Source of the DNA: Flavobacteriales bacterium UBA6772
Lineage (GTDB): Bacteria; Bacteroidota; Bacteroidia; Flavobacteriales; Flavobacteriaceae
Length of the DNA stretch: 64,000 nucleotides
NCBI GenBank assembly: GCA_905181765.1
Contig: CAJIYW010000005.1
Coordinates: 62,001 to 126,000 of the forward strand
Direction: 5' to 3'
A program made the position numbers and the translations under genes. How positions within the stretch are numbered: position 1 is the first letter of the stretch; each line of letters starts with the position of its first letter. The notes under the pieces were generated by a model. The model had not been told where the DNA came from. It ran no database searches and saw nothing but the letters and a program-made list of their open reading frames with translations. Positions 9,131 to 18,093 of the stretch are shown one piece after another.

Positions 9131-11413
9131 TTATTTGTTGTTTCTTTTTTCTTTTTGTTGCGCATCTACAACTGCTAAAGCAGCCATATTTACCATTTCA
9201 TCTACGCTGGCACCTAACTGTAAAATATGCACTGGTTTGTTAAAACCTAAAATTACAGGTCCAATAGATTCTGCACCTTCTACTTGTTTTAACAACTTGT
9301 AGGTAATATTTGCAGATTCTAGATTAGGGAAAATTAAAACATTCACTTTTTTTCCGTTTAACTTAGAAAAAGGAAATTCTTTAGCTAGCATTTCTCTGTT
9401 TAAAGCAAAATCTGCTTGTATCTCTCCATCTATTACAGTATCAGGAAAATAACGATGTATATAAGAAACAGCTTCTCTAATTTTTTTAGAAGTTGCAGAA
9501 CTTGAAGAGCCAAAATTAGAGTAAGAAAGCATAGCTATATTTGGCTTCATACCAAACATATTTGCAAATCTACCAGTCATTTGTGCAATTTTAGCCAATT
9601 CTTTTGCTGTAGGATTCTCGTTAATAGTTGTATCAGCTAAAAACAAAGGGCCTTGTTTTGTTAACATTAGATTACAAGCCGCTATTCTCGTAACATCTTT
9701 ATCTTTATCTATTAACTCTAACATTGGTTTTACAACCGTTGGGTAAGGCCTAGAATATCCAGTGATTAAAGCATCTGCTTCGCCTTCATTTACCATCATT
9801 GCAGCAAAATAATTACGCTCTCGCATTAATTTTTTTGCCTCAGAAAGTGTTCTTCCTTTTCTCTGGCGTGTTTTCCAATATGCTTCCCCAAAACGGTTTA
9901 TTCTTTCTTTTTCTTCGTCTGTTTTTGGGTCTATAATAGTAACTTCATCTAAAAAGCCAATTTCTTCTTTCAGCTCAATAATTACATCTTTTCTTCCTAG
10001 TAAAATTACTTTCCCTAGTTTTTCTTCATGCACTCTTTGTGCTGCCTTTAAAACATCTAGATGATCTGCTTCTGCAAAAACAACACGTTTTGGATTATTT
10101 TTTGCTCTGTTATGTAAAAGTCTAATTTCTTTATTACCAGAACCAGAGCGCTCCATTAATTCTTCTCTATATTTATCCCAGTCTGCAATTGGTTCTAAGG
10201 CAACTCCAGAATCCATTGCTGCTTTTGCAATTGCTGGTGGTATTTCATAAATTAATCTTGGATCAAATGGTTTAGGAATAATATATTCTCTCCCGTACGC
10301 TAAGCTCACTTCATCATACACAATATTTACTTGTTCTGGAACCGATTTTTTAGCTAAATCTGCCAAAGCATGCACAGCTGCCATTTTCATCTCTTCGTTA
10401 ATTTTGGTAGCTCTAACATCTAAAGCTCCTCTAAAAATAAACGGAAAACCAAGTACATTATTTACTTGATTAGGATGATCAGATCTTCCGGTAGCCATAA
10501 TAATATCATCTCTAGTAGCTACTGCAATATCATATTCTATTTCTGGTTCTGGATTTGCCATTGCAAAAACAATAGGGTCATTAGCCATTGTTAAAAGCAT
10601 CGCTGGTGTTACTATATTTCCTGTAGATAAACCTATAAAAATATCTGCATTCTGCATTGCTTCATCTAAAGTTTCTAAATCTCTATCTGTTGCAAATTCT
10701 GCTTTTTGTGAGGTAAGATTTTCTCTATCTTTTCTAATTACTCCTTTGCTGTCGCACATTACAACATTTTCTCTTTTTACACCTAACTTTAAATATAAAC
10801 GTGTACAAGAAATTGCTGCGGCACCGGCACCATTAACTACAATTTTTACTTTACTAATATCTTTTTCCGTAATATCAATGGCATTCTTAAGTGCAGCTGC
10901 AGAGATAATTGCAGTTCCGTGTTGATCGTCATGCATTACAGGAATATCTAATTCCTCCTTTAAACGTCTTTCTATTTCAAAAGCTTCAGGAGCTTTAATG
11001 TCTTCTAAGTTAATTCCACCAAATGTAGGAGCAATAGCTTTTACTGTTTGTATAAAAAGTTCTACATCGGTTGCATCTACTTCAATGTCAAAAACATCAA
11101 TATCTGCAAATATTTTAAAAAGTAATCCTTTTCCTTCCATTACCGGTTTAGAGGCTTCAGGTCCAATATTTCCTAACCCTAAAACTGCAGTTCCATTAGA
11201 AATTACAGCTACTAAGTTACCTTTAGCAGTATACTTATAAACGTTGTTTTTGTCTTTTGCAATTTCTAAACAAGGTTCTGCTACTCCGGGAGAATATGCC
11301 AATGCTAAATCATGCTGTGTTGCATATTTTTTTGTAGGAACAACCGCAATTTTTCCTGGTTTTGGCTTCGCATGGTATAATAAGGCTTCGTGTCTTTTTC
11401 TAGAATCACTCAT
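9131..11413 (-). CDS. maeB: NADP-dependent malic enzyme with C-terminal phosphotransacetylase-like domain
   Basis: 760 residues, the length of MaeB-type malic enzymes. Residues about 1-410 form the malic enzyme part, which decarboxylates malate to pyruvate with NADP; visible motifs are the YSPGVAEP segment, HDDQHGTA and the Rossmann stretch KIVVNGAGAAAIS. Residues about 430-760 resemble phosphate acetyltransferase (KVILLGRKDVI, GEADALITGYSRPYP, NFGSSSSATSKKIREAV); in studied MaeB proteins this part is regulatory and binds acetyl-CoA. It is the first gene of the minus-strand run and has a TAnnTTTG element 25-32 bases upstream of its ATG. Frame intact. Confidence 0.96.
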   Translation of the reverse strand: MSDSRKRHEALLYHAKPKPGKIAVVPTKKYATQHDLALAYSPGVAEPCLEIAKDKNNVYKYTAKGNLVAVISNGTAVLGLGNIGPEASKPVMEGKGLLFKIFADIDVFDIEVDATDVELFIQTVKAIAPTFGGINLEDIKAPEAFEIERRLKEELDIPVMHDDQHGTAIISAAALKNAIDITEKDISKVKIVVNGAGAAAISCTRLYLKLGVKRENVVMCDSKGVIRKDRENLTSQKAEFATDRDLETLDEAMQNADIFIGLSTGNIVTPAMLLTMANDPIVFAMANPEPEIEYDIAVATRDDIIMATGRSDHPNQVNNVLGFPFIFRGALDVRATKINEEMKMAAVHALADLAKKSVPEQVNIVYDEVSLAYGREYIIPKPFDPRLIYEIPPAIAKAAMDSGVALEPIADWDKYREELMERSGSGNKEIRLLHNRAKNNPKRVVFAEADHLDVLKAAQRVHEEKLGKVILLGRKDVIIELKEEIGFLDEVTIIDPKTDEEKERINRFGEAYWKTRQRKGRTLSEAKKLMRERNYFAAMMVNEGEADALITGYSRPYPTVVKPMLELIDKDKDVTRIAACNLMLTKQGPLFLADTTINENPTAKELAKIAQMTGRFANMFGMKPNIAMLSYSNFGSSSSATSKKIREAVSYIHRYFPDTVIDGEIQADFALNREMLAKEFPFSKLNGKKVNVLIFPNLESANITYKLLKQVEGAESIGPVILGFNKPVHILQLGASVDEMVNMAALAVVDAQQKEKRNNK

Positions 11414-11437
11414 AAGTTAGTAGTTTATTGTAACTAG

Positions 11438-11445
11438 CAAATATA
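11438..11445 (-). promoter_or_regulatory. Promoter -7 element upstream of maeB
   Basis: Minus-strand TATATTTG matches the Bacteroidota -7 consensus TAnnTTTG, 24 bases before the maeB ATG. I do not see a convincing -33 TTG at the usual distance. Confidence 0.5.
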
Positions 11446-11630
11446 TGGTTTTCAACTGAGGAGAAAACGAAGAAACTTTATCTTTTCTATATAGAATGTT
11501 TTTTATTTGGTTTTATTTTTGATATACTTTTATGCTTAGAGATAAATATATATTTATATTGTTTGCAACAAATTTTACTAACTTTATTGTAACATAAGCT
11601 GTGTTTTTACGTCTATTAATAAAATTATCT

Positions 11631-14104
11631 ATGAAAAAGAGTCTTATTATTATATTATTGTGCTTCGCATTTACTGCCAATGCACAGATAAAAGGAAATA
11701 TTACAGATAAAGAAGGAATGCCCCTTTCTTCTGTAAGTGTTTACCTAGAAAAAACAATAACAGGAACCACTTCAAACGACAATGGAGACTATGTTTTAAA
11801 CATTAAAAAAACAGGAAATTACACTTATTGTCTTCCAAATCATTAGGCTACAAAACATTAAAAAAAGAATGTTGTAATATGCATCTTTTCCACTTCAATT
11901 AAATGTAATCATGAAGGAAGAAAGCGTGCAGTTAACTGCTATTGTCTATTTCAACAAAAGACAACCCTGCAAATGCTATTATTAGAAATGTAATTGCCAA
12001 TAAAGATAAAATTACAGATAAGTTTTCAAAGTATACTGCAAATTTTTATTCTCGTGGGTTGTATAAAATAAAAGATGCTCCAGAAAAATGGTTAGGTCGA
12101 TCTCTGGGTGATTTTGGTGGTGGATTGGACTCTACTAGAAGTGGTATTATTTATCTTTCTGAAACTATTTCTGAAATTACATATCAAAAAAGCCCTACAA
12201 AATTTAAAGAAAAAATTACCGCTTCTAAAGTATCAGGAAAAGATAACGGCCCAAGTTTTAACAGAGCAGAAGATGCAAATATCAACTTCTATGAAAATAG
12301 TGTTGAGCTTGGAAATGATTTAATTTCTCCACTTTCTTCAAACGCATTTAGCTATTATCGTTTTAAACTCATCGGAACTTTTTATGCCAAAAACGGAAAA
12401 CTAATCAATAAAATAAAACTACTTCCAAAACGGAAAAATGACCCTGTTTTTAATGGTAGTATTTACATTGTTGAAGACGATTGGGCTATCTATGGCGCAG
12501 ATGTTACTGTTACTGGTGCGCAAGCAAACTTTCCAGCAATAGATCTTTTGTCTTTAAAACAAGGTTATAATTATTCAGAAGAAAATGATTCTTGGGTGTT
12601 AATCAGCCAAACTATTGAATTTCAAATTAATTTTCTTATGTGGAAGTTTGATGGTAAATTTTCATCCGCTTATTCAAACTATAATTTCACGCCAAAGATT
12701 AATATAGGCACATTTTCAAATGAAGTTTTAGCTTTTGCAAAAGAAGCCACTAAAAAAGACGCCGTTTACTGGAGGGAAATTCGTCCAGTTCCACTAACAT
12801 TAGAAGAAGTCAAAGATTATTCAATTAAAGACAGTATTAAGATTGTTCGAAAGTCTAAAAAATATTTAGATTCTATAAATAAAAAGCAAAATAAATTAAA
12901 TCTGCTTTCGCCAATTACAGGTTATACATTTAGAAATTCTTTTGAAAAATGGTCTTTATCTTTTAACGGATTACTAGGTAATTCTAGTTTTAATACCGTA
13001 CAAGGTTTAAACACCACTTTAGGTTTTAACTATTTTAAAAGATTGAATGATAAGGGAAAATGGTGGAATTCGGGTGCAAAAGCGAACTATAGTTTTTCTG
13101 AAAAAATAATAAGACCAACCTTCTTTTTTACCAAAAAGTGGAATAATTTCTCAAGACCAAGGTTAAATATTTCAGGAGGAGTTACAACTGCACAATTTAA
13201 CGGTAGAGAACCAATTTCTGCTTTAGACAATACAATTAGATCGTTATATTTAAGAGATAATTATTTCAAAATTTACGAAAAAGAGTTTGCAAAAATTACC
13301 TATTCAGAAGAAATTAAAAATGGAATTTTCTTTTCAACATCTTTAGAGTACGCAAATAGAAAGCCACTTTTTAATACCAATAATTACTCTTTTGCAAGAC
13401 AAAGTAAGAATGCTCCTTATACATCTAACAATCCTTTAGATAAAACAGATTACGAGAACGCTGCATTTACAGCTCACAAAATAGCAACTTTAAATATTGG
13501 CGCAACATTTATTTTTAATCAGAAGTATTTATCATACCCAGATAGAAAGTTTAATATGGGTAATGAGAAGTACCCTTCTTTAACTGTAAATTATAGGAAG
13601 AATTTTGCAGCGTCAAATGCTAATTTAAATTCAGATTTATTTACAGCTAATTTAAAACAAGATATTAGTGCAGGTAATTATGGAGATTTAACTTATAATG
13701 TTAAAGGAGGATTATTTCTAAAAAAGAAAGACATTGCTTTTATGGATAATTTACAAGCCAATGGTAATCAGTTAAACTTTGTTACGGTTAACCAATTAAA
13801 TAGTTTTGGACTTCTAGATTATTACAAGTTTTACACGAATGATAAATATGCAGAAGCACATGTTGAGCATAATTTCAAAGGAGCTGTTTTAAGTAAAATT
13901 CCATTGCTTAATAAATTGAATTTTCATTTGGTTGGAGGAGTAAAGACTTTATTTATGACAGATAAAAATCCATATACAGAGTATTCCGTTGGATTAGGTA
14001 ATATAGGTTTTGGTAAATGGCGTTTTTTACGAATAGACTATGTGAAATCCAATTATGCAGGAATTAAAAACGATGGTTTCTTGTTTAGATTAAGTTTGTT
14101 TTAA
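11631..14104 (+). CDS. DUF5686 / carboxypeptidase-like-domain outer-membrane protein (frame broken near the N-terminus)
   Basis: The protein starts with a signal peptide (MKKSLIIILLCFAFTANAQ) and a CarboxypepD_reg-like domain (IKGNITDKEGMPLSSVSVYLE), then a long region of about 720 residues that resembles the DUF5686 family, ending in barrel-like strands and a terminal Phe. These are outer-membrane proteins of unknown function in Bacteroidota. The first 65 residues and the main part (open from 11942) are in different frames. Between about 11815 and 11945 expected family sequence (Leu-Gly-Tyr-Lys-Thr, Pro-Leu-Gln-Leu-Asn-Val, Glu-Ser-Val-Gln-Leu) can be read only by changing frame several times, so at least three indels are present there. 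I prefer the ATG at 11631 over a GTG at 11601. The cluster of indels makes this one a possible true pseudogene. Confidence 0.8.
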
Positions 14105-14117
14105 TTAGTTTTGAAGT

Positions 14118-14360
14118 ATGAATATTAAAACCCTCTTTTTTGGTATTACTGCTGATTTAATTGGCGAAAGTGAACTTGATCTAGTAGTATCAAGTTCCAT
14201 TTCTATTGGTGCATTTAAAGCTGTTTTAAAAGAGAAATACCCACAGCTAAAAAATATAGACTCTTATGCTATTGCAGTCAATGAAGCGTATGCCGAAGAT
14301 GCGCTACTGTTAAAAAGCAATGATGTTGTCGCTATTATTCCGCCAGTTAGTGGAGGTTAA
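14118..14360 (+). CDS. moaD: Molybdopterin synthase sulfur carrier subunit MoaD
   Basis: 80 residues ending in the diagnostic Gly-Gly (PPVSGG), which is adenylated and thiocarboxylated to carry sulfur for molybdopterin synthesis. The beta-grasp pattern and the AIAVNEAYAEDALLLKSNDVVAIIPP segment (read in two parts) match ThiS/MoaD proteins. It pairs with moaE at 14858, separated by an opposite-strand DUF3817 gene. No other molybdenum cofactor genes are in the window. Confidence 0.93.
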   Translation: MNIKTLFFGITADLIGESELDLVVSSSISIGAFKAVLKEKYPQLKNIDSYAIAVNEAYAEDALLLKSNDVVAIIPPVSGG

Positions 14361-14462
14361 AAGCTTTCTTGATCTTTAGAAAGTAAAAAACAATTTTACA
14401 CAACCTTAGTTCTTAATACTCCCTATGAGCCTTCTTGTTTTTCTGGATGCAATAGTACTTGT

Positions 14463-14738
14463 TTATTTCTGTAAATATTTTTTATCCACATAAAAAGTTC
14501 CAAAAGGAATAACAGAGGCAAGTATAACAATTCCTAAATTTTTTAGATTCCATTTCATTTGCTTTTGAATAACAATTGCTAAAACAACATAGCTCATAAA
14601 TAAAATTCCATGCGGCATTCCTAGCATTTTCACGTAGGAAACATCTCCTTGAAAGTATTTAATTGGTACCGCAATAAATAGCAATAATAAATAAGAGATT
14701 CCTTCTAAAAAGCTAATAATTCTGAATATATTTTTCAT
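14463..14738 (-). CDS. DUF3817 family membrane protein
   Basis: 91 residues with three hydrophobic segments and the family pattern FLEGISYLLLLFIAVPIKY near the start, followed by GMPHGILFMSYV. DUF3817 (YdzA-like) proteins are small integral inner-membrane proteins without an assigned function. It is transcribed against moaD and moaE and so interrupts what could otherwise be one operon. Confidence 0.85.
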   Translation of the reverse strand: MKNIFRIISFLEGISYLLLLFIAVPIKYFQGDVSYVKMLGMPHGILFMSYVVLAIVIQKQMKWNLKNLGIVILASVIPFGTFYVDKKYLQK

Positions 14739-14842
14739 AGATATTTTAATAATTCCCGTTCGAATGATTTCAATTTTTAATTGAAATTGTATCGAGAACT
14801 TTTGATTTTATAGTATAATACAAAAATACAAATTTGTTTTCC

Positions 14843-14850
14843 TATTTTTG
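14843..14850 (+). promoter_or_regulatory. Promoter -7 element just before moaE
   Basis: TATTTTTG matches TAnnTTTG and ends only seven bases before the ATG at 14858. If used, the transcript would begin at or next to the start codon, i.e. be leaderless or nearly so. It also argues against the upstream ATG at 14834, which would lie before the transcription start. Confidence 0.45.
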
Positions 14851-14857
14851 TTGCACA

Positions 14858-15280
14858 ATGCAGAGAACTTCCATAAAAATAACTTCAGACAAATTAAATT
14901 TACAAGAATGCTACCGTTTTGTAGAGGATGATTCTTGTGGCGGAATTTCTGCATTTATAGGAACCGTTAGAAATGATACACAAGGAAAAGAAGTAACACA
15001 ATTAGATTTTTCTACTTATAAACCTATGGCAATTAAAGAAATGCGAAAAATTGCAGAACTAACTTTAGAAAAGTTTAATATTCATAAAATTGCTGTGCAT
15101 CATGCAGAAGGAGTTCTGAAAATAGGAGACATTCCTGTTATAATTGCTGTTTCTTCTAAGCATAGAAAAGCAGCTTTTGCAGCTTGTGAATTTGCAATTG
15201 ATACCCTAAAGGAAACGGTTCCAATCTGGAAAAAAGAATACTTTTCTGATGGCGCGGTTTGGGTGAATGCACATCCGTAG
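14858..15280 (+). CDS. moaE: Molybdopterin synthase catalytic subunit MoaE
   Basis: 140 residues. MoaE takes sulfur from MoaD thiocarboxylate and converts precursor Z (cPMP) to molybdopterin. Visible family features are GGISAFIGTVRN, the central HHAEGVLKIGD, the SSKHRKAAFAACEFAID helix and the C-terminal PIWKKEYFSDGAVWV with the catalytic lysines. I chose the ATG at 14858 because the upstream in-frame ATG (14834) adds an odd Cys/Phe-rich octapeptide and precedes a promoter-like motif. Confidence 0.95.
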   Translation: MQRTSIKITSDKLNLQECYRFVEDDSCGGISAFIGTVRNDTQGKEVTQLDFSTYKPMAIKEMRKIAELTLEKFNIHKIAVHHAEGVLKIGDIPVIIAVSSKHRKAAFAACEFAIDTLKETVPIWKKEYFSDGAVWVNAHP

Positions 15281-15410
15281 GTTTTAGTCTCAGTTTTCAG
15301 TGGCATTGGCGGTGCCAGTTTACAGTAATCAGTTTCTTACTTTGGTTTTGTTAGTACTTGTTTGCATTACAGTGAGAAGCATCTATTGCCAACTGCTACT
15401 GAATACTATT
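15281..15410. repeat. Low-complexity CAGT-type intergenic repeat
   Basis: The gap between moaE and ctaA contains degenerate repetitions of CAGT, CAGTTT and ACTG words on both strands (for example TCAGTTTTCAGTGGC, CAGTTTACAGTAATCAGT, CTGCTACTGAATACT). Such degenerate cagt/actg tracts are, from memory, common between flavobacterial genes. No gene or clear hairpin terminator is visible. Confidence 0.4.
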
Positions 15411-16427
15411 TTATTTAGCATAGCGGTTTTGTAGCCACAAGTAAAATTGTAATCCGAATAAAAGTGCACCTGCTAACAAATGGATTGCCTGCGTGCCAAT
15501 AGGAATTTCTGCATAATACATTAAAATACCTGTAATTGCTTCTAAGAAAATTAAGAAAACAATCCAATTTACCAATGTATATCCCAAGTTTTTTAATTGA
15601 TTTAAATAGAACATTCCTAAGTTTACCAAAACAATAGCAATTGTAAAAGATCTATGAAAGTAAAATTTAAAACTAGGATTCATTAAACTGTGGTTCTTGT
15701 TTTCAAAACCATATAATTTCACCTGTTCGTCTATAAATTGCCTTACTTGTGTTCCCATAGCAATTTGTATCAATGAGAAAATTATAGAAATAATTAATAG
15801 TTTATTAAAAAGTGCGTTGTATTTGTAGATTACCTTTTCATTAGTAACAATAAATCTTAACCACAATAAGAGTCCAATAATTATTAAACCAATTACCATG
15901 TGAACGGTAATAATTGCGGGGGTTAAATTAGTATCTACAACTGTTTTTCCTAACCAAGCCTCAAATAACATTAAAAAGAAGGCGCCGAACGCTAATCGTG
16001 GAATTCTTTTATCAGTTTTTCTTAACTTAAATGCTCCGTGAATAAGAAATAGAAACACAAAACCAGCTAAAACAGAAACGAGTCTATTGATGTATTCTGT
16101 CCAAGTATGAAATTTATTAAATTTGTTATAACCGTGTTTTGTGTATGCTGACCAATTTTTTATATTAAATTTTTTTTCCGTTTTTAAATCGCTTTCGGCA
16201 ACAAATAAAACTTCGTCTTTAATAATTATAAAACCTTCTTTATAGGTTGTATTGGGTTTCCAAGTAATTTGTTCTTCAGAAGTTGGCGGAATGTAATAAC
16301 CAAAACATTTAGGCCAATCTGGACAACCCATTCCAGAACCCGTCATTCTAACAATAGCACCTGCCAAAAAGATTAAATAAACAGAAATAATAGCGATTTT
16401 CACTATTTTCGGAAACCTATTTTTCAT
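15411..16427 (-). CDS. ctaA: Heme A synthase, COX15/CtaA family
   Basis: 338 residues with about eight membrane helices. Heme A synthase oxidises the methyl group of heme O to a formyl group, giving heme A for aa3-type cytochrome c oxidase. The first helix is followed by the family segment RMTGSGMGCPDWPKCFG, and histidines that ligate heme occur in FHTWTEYINR, HMVIGL, HRSFTIA and HLLAGALL. An extra-cytoplasmic insert after the first motif is typical of the flavobacterial branch. It stands alone, with a TAnnTTTG element 16-23 bases upstream of the start. Frame intact. Confidence 0.94.
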   Translation of the reverse strand: MKNRFPKIVKIAIISVYLIFLAGAIVRMTGSGMGCPDWPKCFGYYIPPTSEEQITWKPNTTYKEGFIIIKDEVLFVAESDLKTEKKFNIKNWSAYTKHGYNKFNKFHTWTEYINRLVSVLAGFVFLFLIHGAFKLRKTDKRIPRLAFGAFFLMLFEAWLGKTVVDTNLTPAIITVHMVIGLIIIGLLLWLRFIVTNEKVIYKYNALFNKLLIISIIFSLIQIAMGTQVRQFIDEQVKLYGFENKNHSLMNPSFKFYFHRSFTIAIVLVNLGMFYLNQLKNLGYTLVNWIVFLIFLEAITGILMYYAEIPIGTQAIHLLAGALLFGLQFYLWLQNRYAK

Positions 16428-16814
16428 TGAAAAAACTTTTTACAAAGATACTTCAAAAATGAATGAGCAAAAATAAAATTAAAACACTTCTCTCTATGTA
16501 TAAAAATTCTAAATAACACCTTTAAAAAACGTATTCTCAATAATTTTATTTTTTATAATTTTTTATCTTAAAATTTTATTTTTCTAAAGTGCTTTTTAGG
16601 AATGTCAGCAGTAGCAAGAACTTAGCTTTTTTTATCATTACAAACACTTGATAATAAGGTATTTGTATAATTATTTAAATTTGTTGTTTTTTTCAAAAAA
16701 AGTCAGATTGTTAAAAACTTCAATGGTTTTGTGAATAAGTATGGCTTTCATTTAAAACGAAAAAGCCCAATCTTTGTAAGACCCAATTTAATTATTAAAT
16801 AACAATATTTTATC
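16428..16814. other. Intergenic region between ctaA and nrdB (387 bases)
   Basis: Very AT-rich divergent spacer. Apart from the ctaA -7 element at 16443-16450, the only promoter-like word toward nrdB is AATCTTTG at 16769-16776, one mismatch from TAnnTTTG, 38 bases before the nrdB GTG. I see no open frame, hairpin or repeat of note. Confidence 0.4.
16443..16450 (-). promoter_or_regulatory. Promoter -7 element upstream of ctaA
   Basis: Minus-strand TATCTTTG matches TAnnTTTG and lies 15 bases before the ctaA ATG. Confidence 0.5.
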
Positions 16815-18089
16815 GTGGAAATTACTCATATCATAAAAAGAGACTCTGAAATCAGTATTTTTGAGTTAGAAAAAATTACAAAAGCGATTGAAAAAGCGAT
16901 GCTTTCAGTGAACAATGGTTCTAAAAGTGACGCTATTGCAATATCTTATAGTGTAAACCAAACTTTATTAGAAACAAAGTCAAATGAACCACAATACACA
17001 CCCACAGTTGAGCAGGTTCAAGATATTGTAGAGCTTAAATTAATGAACAGTCCTTTTCAGGATGTTGCGAAAGCATACATCCTATATAGAAATGAGCAAA
17101 CCAGAAGCAGAAAAAGAAATGTTTTTGAAAAGAGACTAAACTTAAAGCCTTATGATTATCCTGCTTTAACGGATTATGTAGATGCTATTAGACACTCTTA
17201 TTGGATTCATACAGAGTTTAATTACACAAGTGACATACAAGATTTTAAAGCTACATTGACAGAAGTAGAACAAGGTGCTATAAAAAATACAATGTTGGCA
17301 ATTTCTCAAATAGAAGTAGCGGTTAAAACATTTTGGGGAGATATTTACAAGAAAATGCCGAAGCCAGAAATTGGTGCGGTTGGGTCTACGTTTGCAGAAA
17401 GTGAAGTACGTCATCATGATGCATATTCGCACTTACTAGAGATTTTAGGGTTAAACAACGAGTTTCAAAACTTAAAGAAGAACCCAGTAATGATGAGGCG
17501 AGTAAATTATTTAGAGGGAGCTCTAAAGAATGTTAAAAGTGAAGACAATAAAGAATTTTCTGAATCTATTATTTTGTTTTCTTTATTTATAGAGCATGTG
17601 TCTTTATTTTCTCAGTTTCTGATAATAATGGCTTTTAACAAGCATAAAAATGTATTAAAAGGAATTTCTAATGTAGTAGAAGCGACTTCTAAAGAAGAGC
17701 AAATTCACGGAGATTTTGGTATCGATATTATTAAAATTATAAAAGAAGAAAATCCAGATTGGTTTGATGAGGATCATAGTTTAATGGTTCAAGAAACTTG
17801 TAGAGAAGCTTTTCTCTCTGAAAGTAAAATAATTGATTGGATTTTTGAAAAAGGAGAATTAGACTTCTTACCTAAAAAAGTAATAAAAGAATTTGTAAAA
17901 AATAGATTTAATAACTCATTAGCAAGCATAGGTATAACCAAAATATTTGAAATTGATGCCGTTTTATTATCTGAAACAGATTGGTTTGATGATGAAATTA
18001 TTGGAACCAAACACGGAGATTTCTTTGTAAAAAGATCTATTAATTACAGCAAAAGAACTAAAAGTATAACAAGCGACGACTTATTTTAA
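16815..18089 (+). CDS. nrdB: Ribonucleotide reductase radical-generating (beta) subunit with N-terminal ATP-cone
   Basis: 424 residues, about 90 longer than a plain NrdB. Residues 1 to about 95 form an ATP-cone (opening HIIKRDSEISIFELEKI, followed by VNQTLLETKS and an ALYR-like AYILYRNEQTRSR), the allosteric overall-activity module that normally sits on NrdA. Residues about 115-424 are the ferritin-like metal-binding beta subunit; helix SQIEVAVKTFW and the ExxH motif with Glu197, His200 and Tyr204 (seven residues after Glu197) are visible, as are EHVSLFSQF and EEQIHGDFG. The start is a GTG; no ATG fits. nrdA follows after four bases. This architecture is known from flavobacterial RNR (Leeuwenhoekiella blandensis), where dATP acts through NrdB. 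Confidence 0.95.
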   Translation: MEITHIIKRDSEISIFELEKITKAIEKAMLSVNNGSKSDAIAISYSVNQTLLETKSNEPQYTPTVEQVQDIVELKLMNSPFQDVAKAYILYRNEQTRSRKRNVFEKRLNLKPYDYPALTDYVDAIRHSYWIHTEFNYTSDIQDFKATLTEVEQGAIKNTMLAISQIEVAVKTFWGDIYKKMPKPEIGAVGSTFAESEVRHHDAYSHLLEILGLNNEFQNLKKNPVMMRRVNYLEGALKNVKSEDNKEFSESIILFSLFIEHVSLFSQFLIIMAFNKHKNVLKGISNVVEATSKEEQIHGDFGIDIIKIIKEENPDWFDEDHSLMVQETCREAFLSESKIIDWIFEKGELDFLPKKVIKEFVKNRFNNSLASIGITKIFEIDAVLLSETDWFDDEIIGTKHGDFFVKRSINYSKRTKSITSDDLF

Positions 18090-18093
18090 ATCT

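Noticed and set aside
14360..14462. A hairpin near the end of moaD as a terminator
   Set aside because: CTTTCT/AGAAAG can pair but is short, with no T run; too weak to call.
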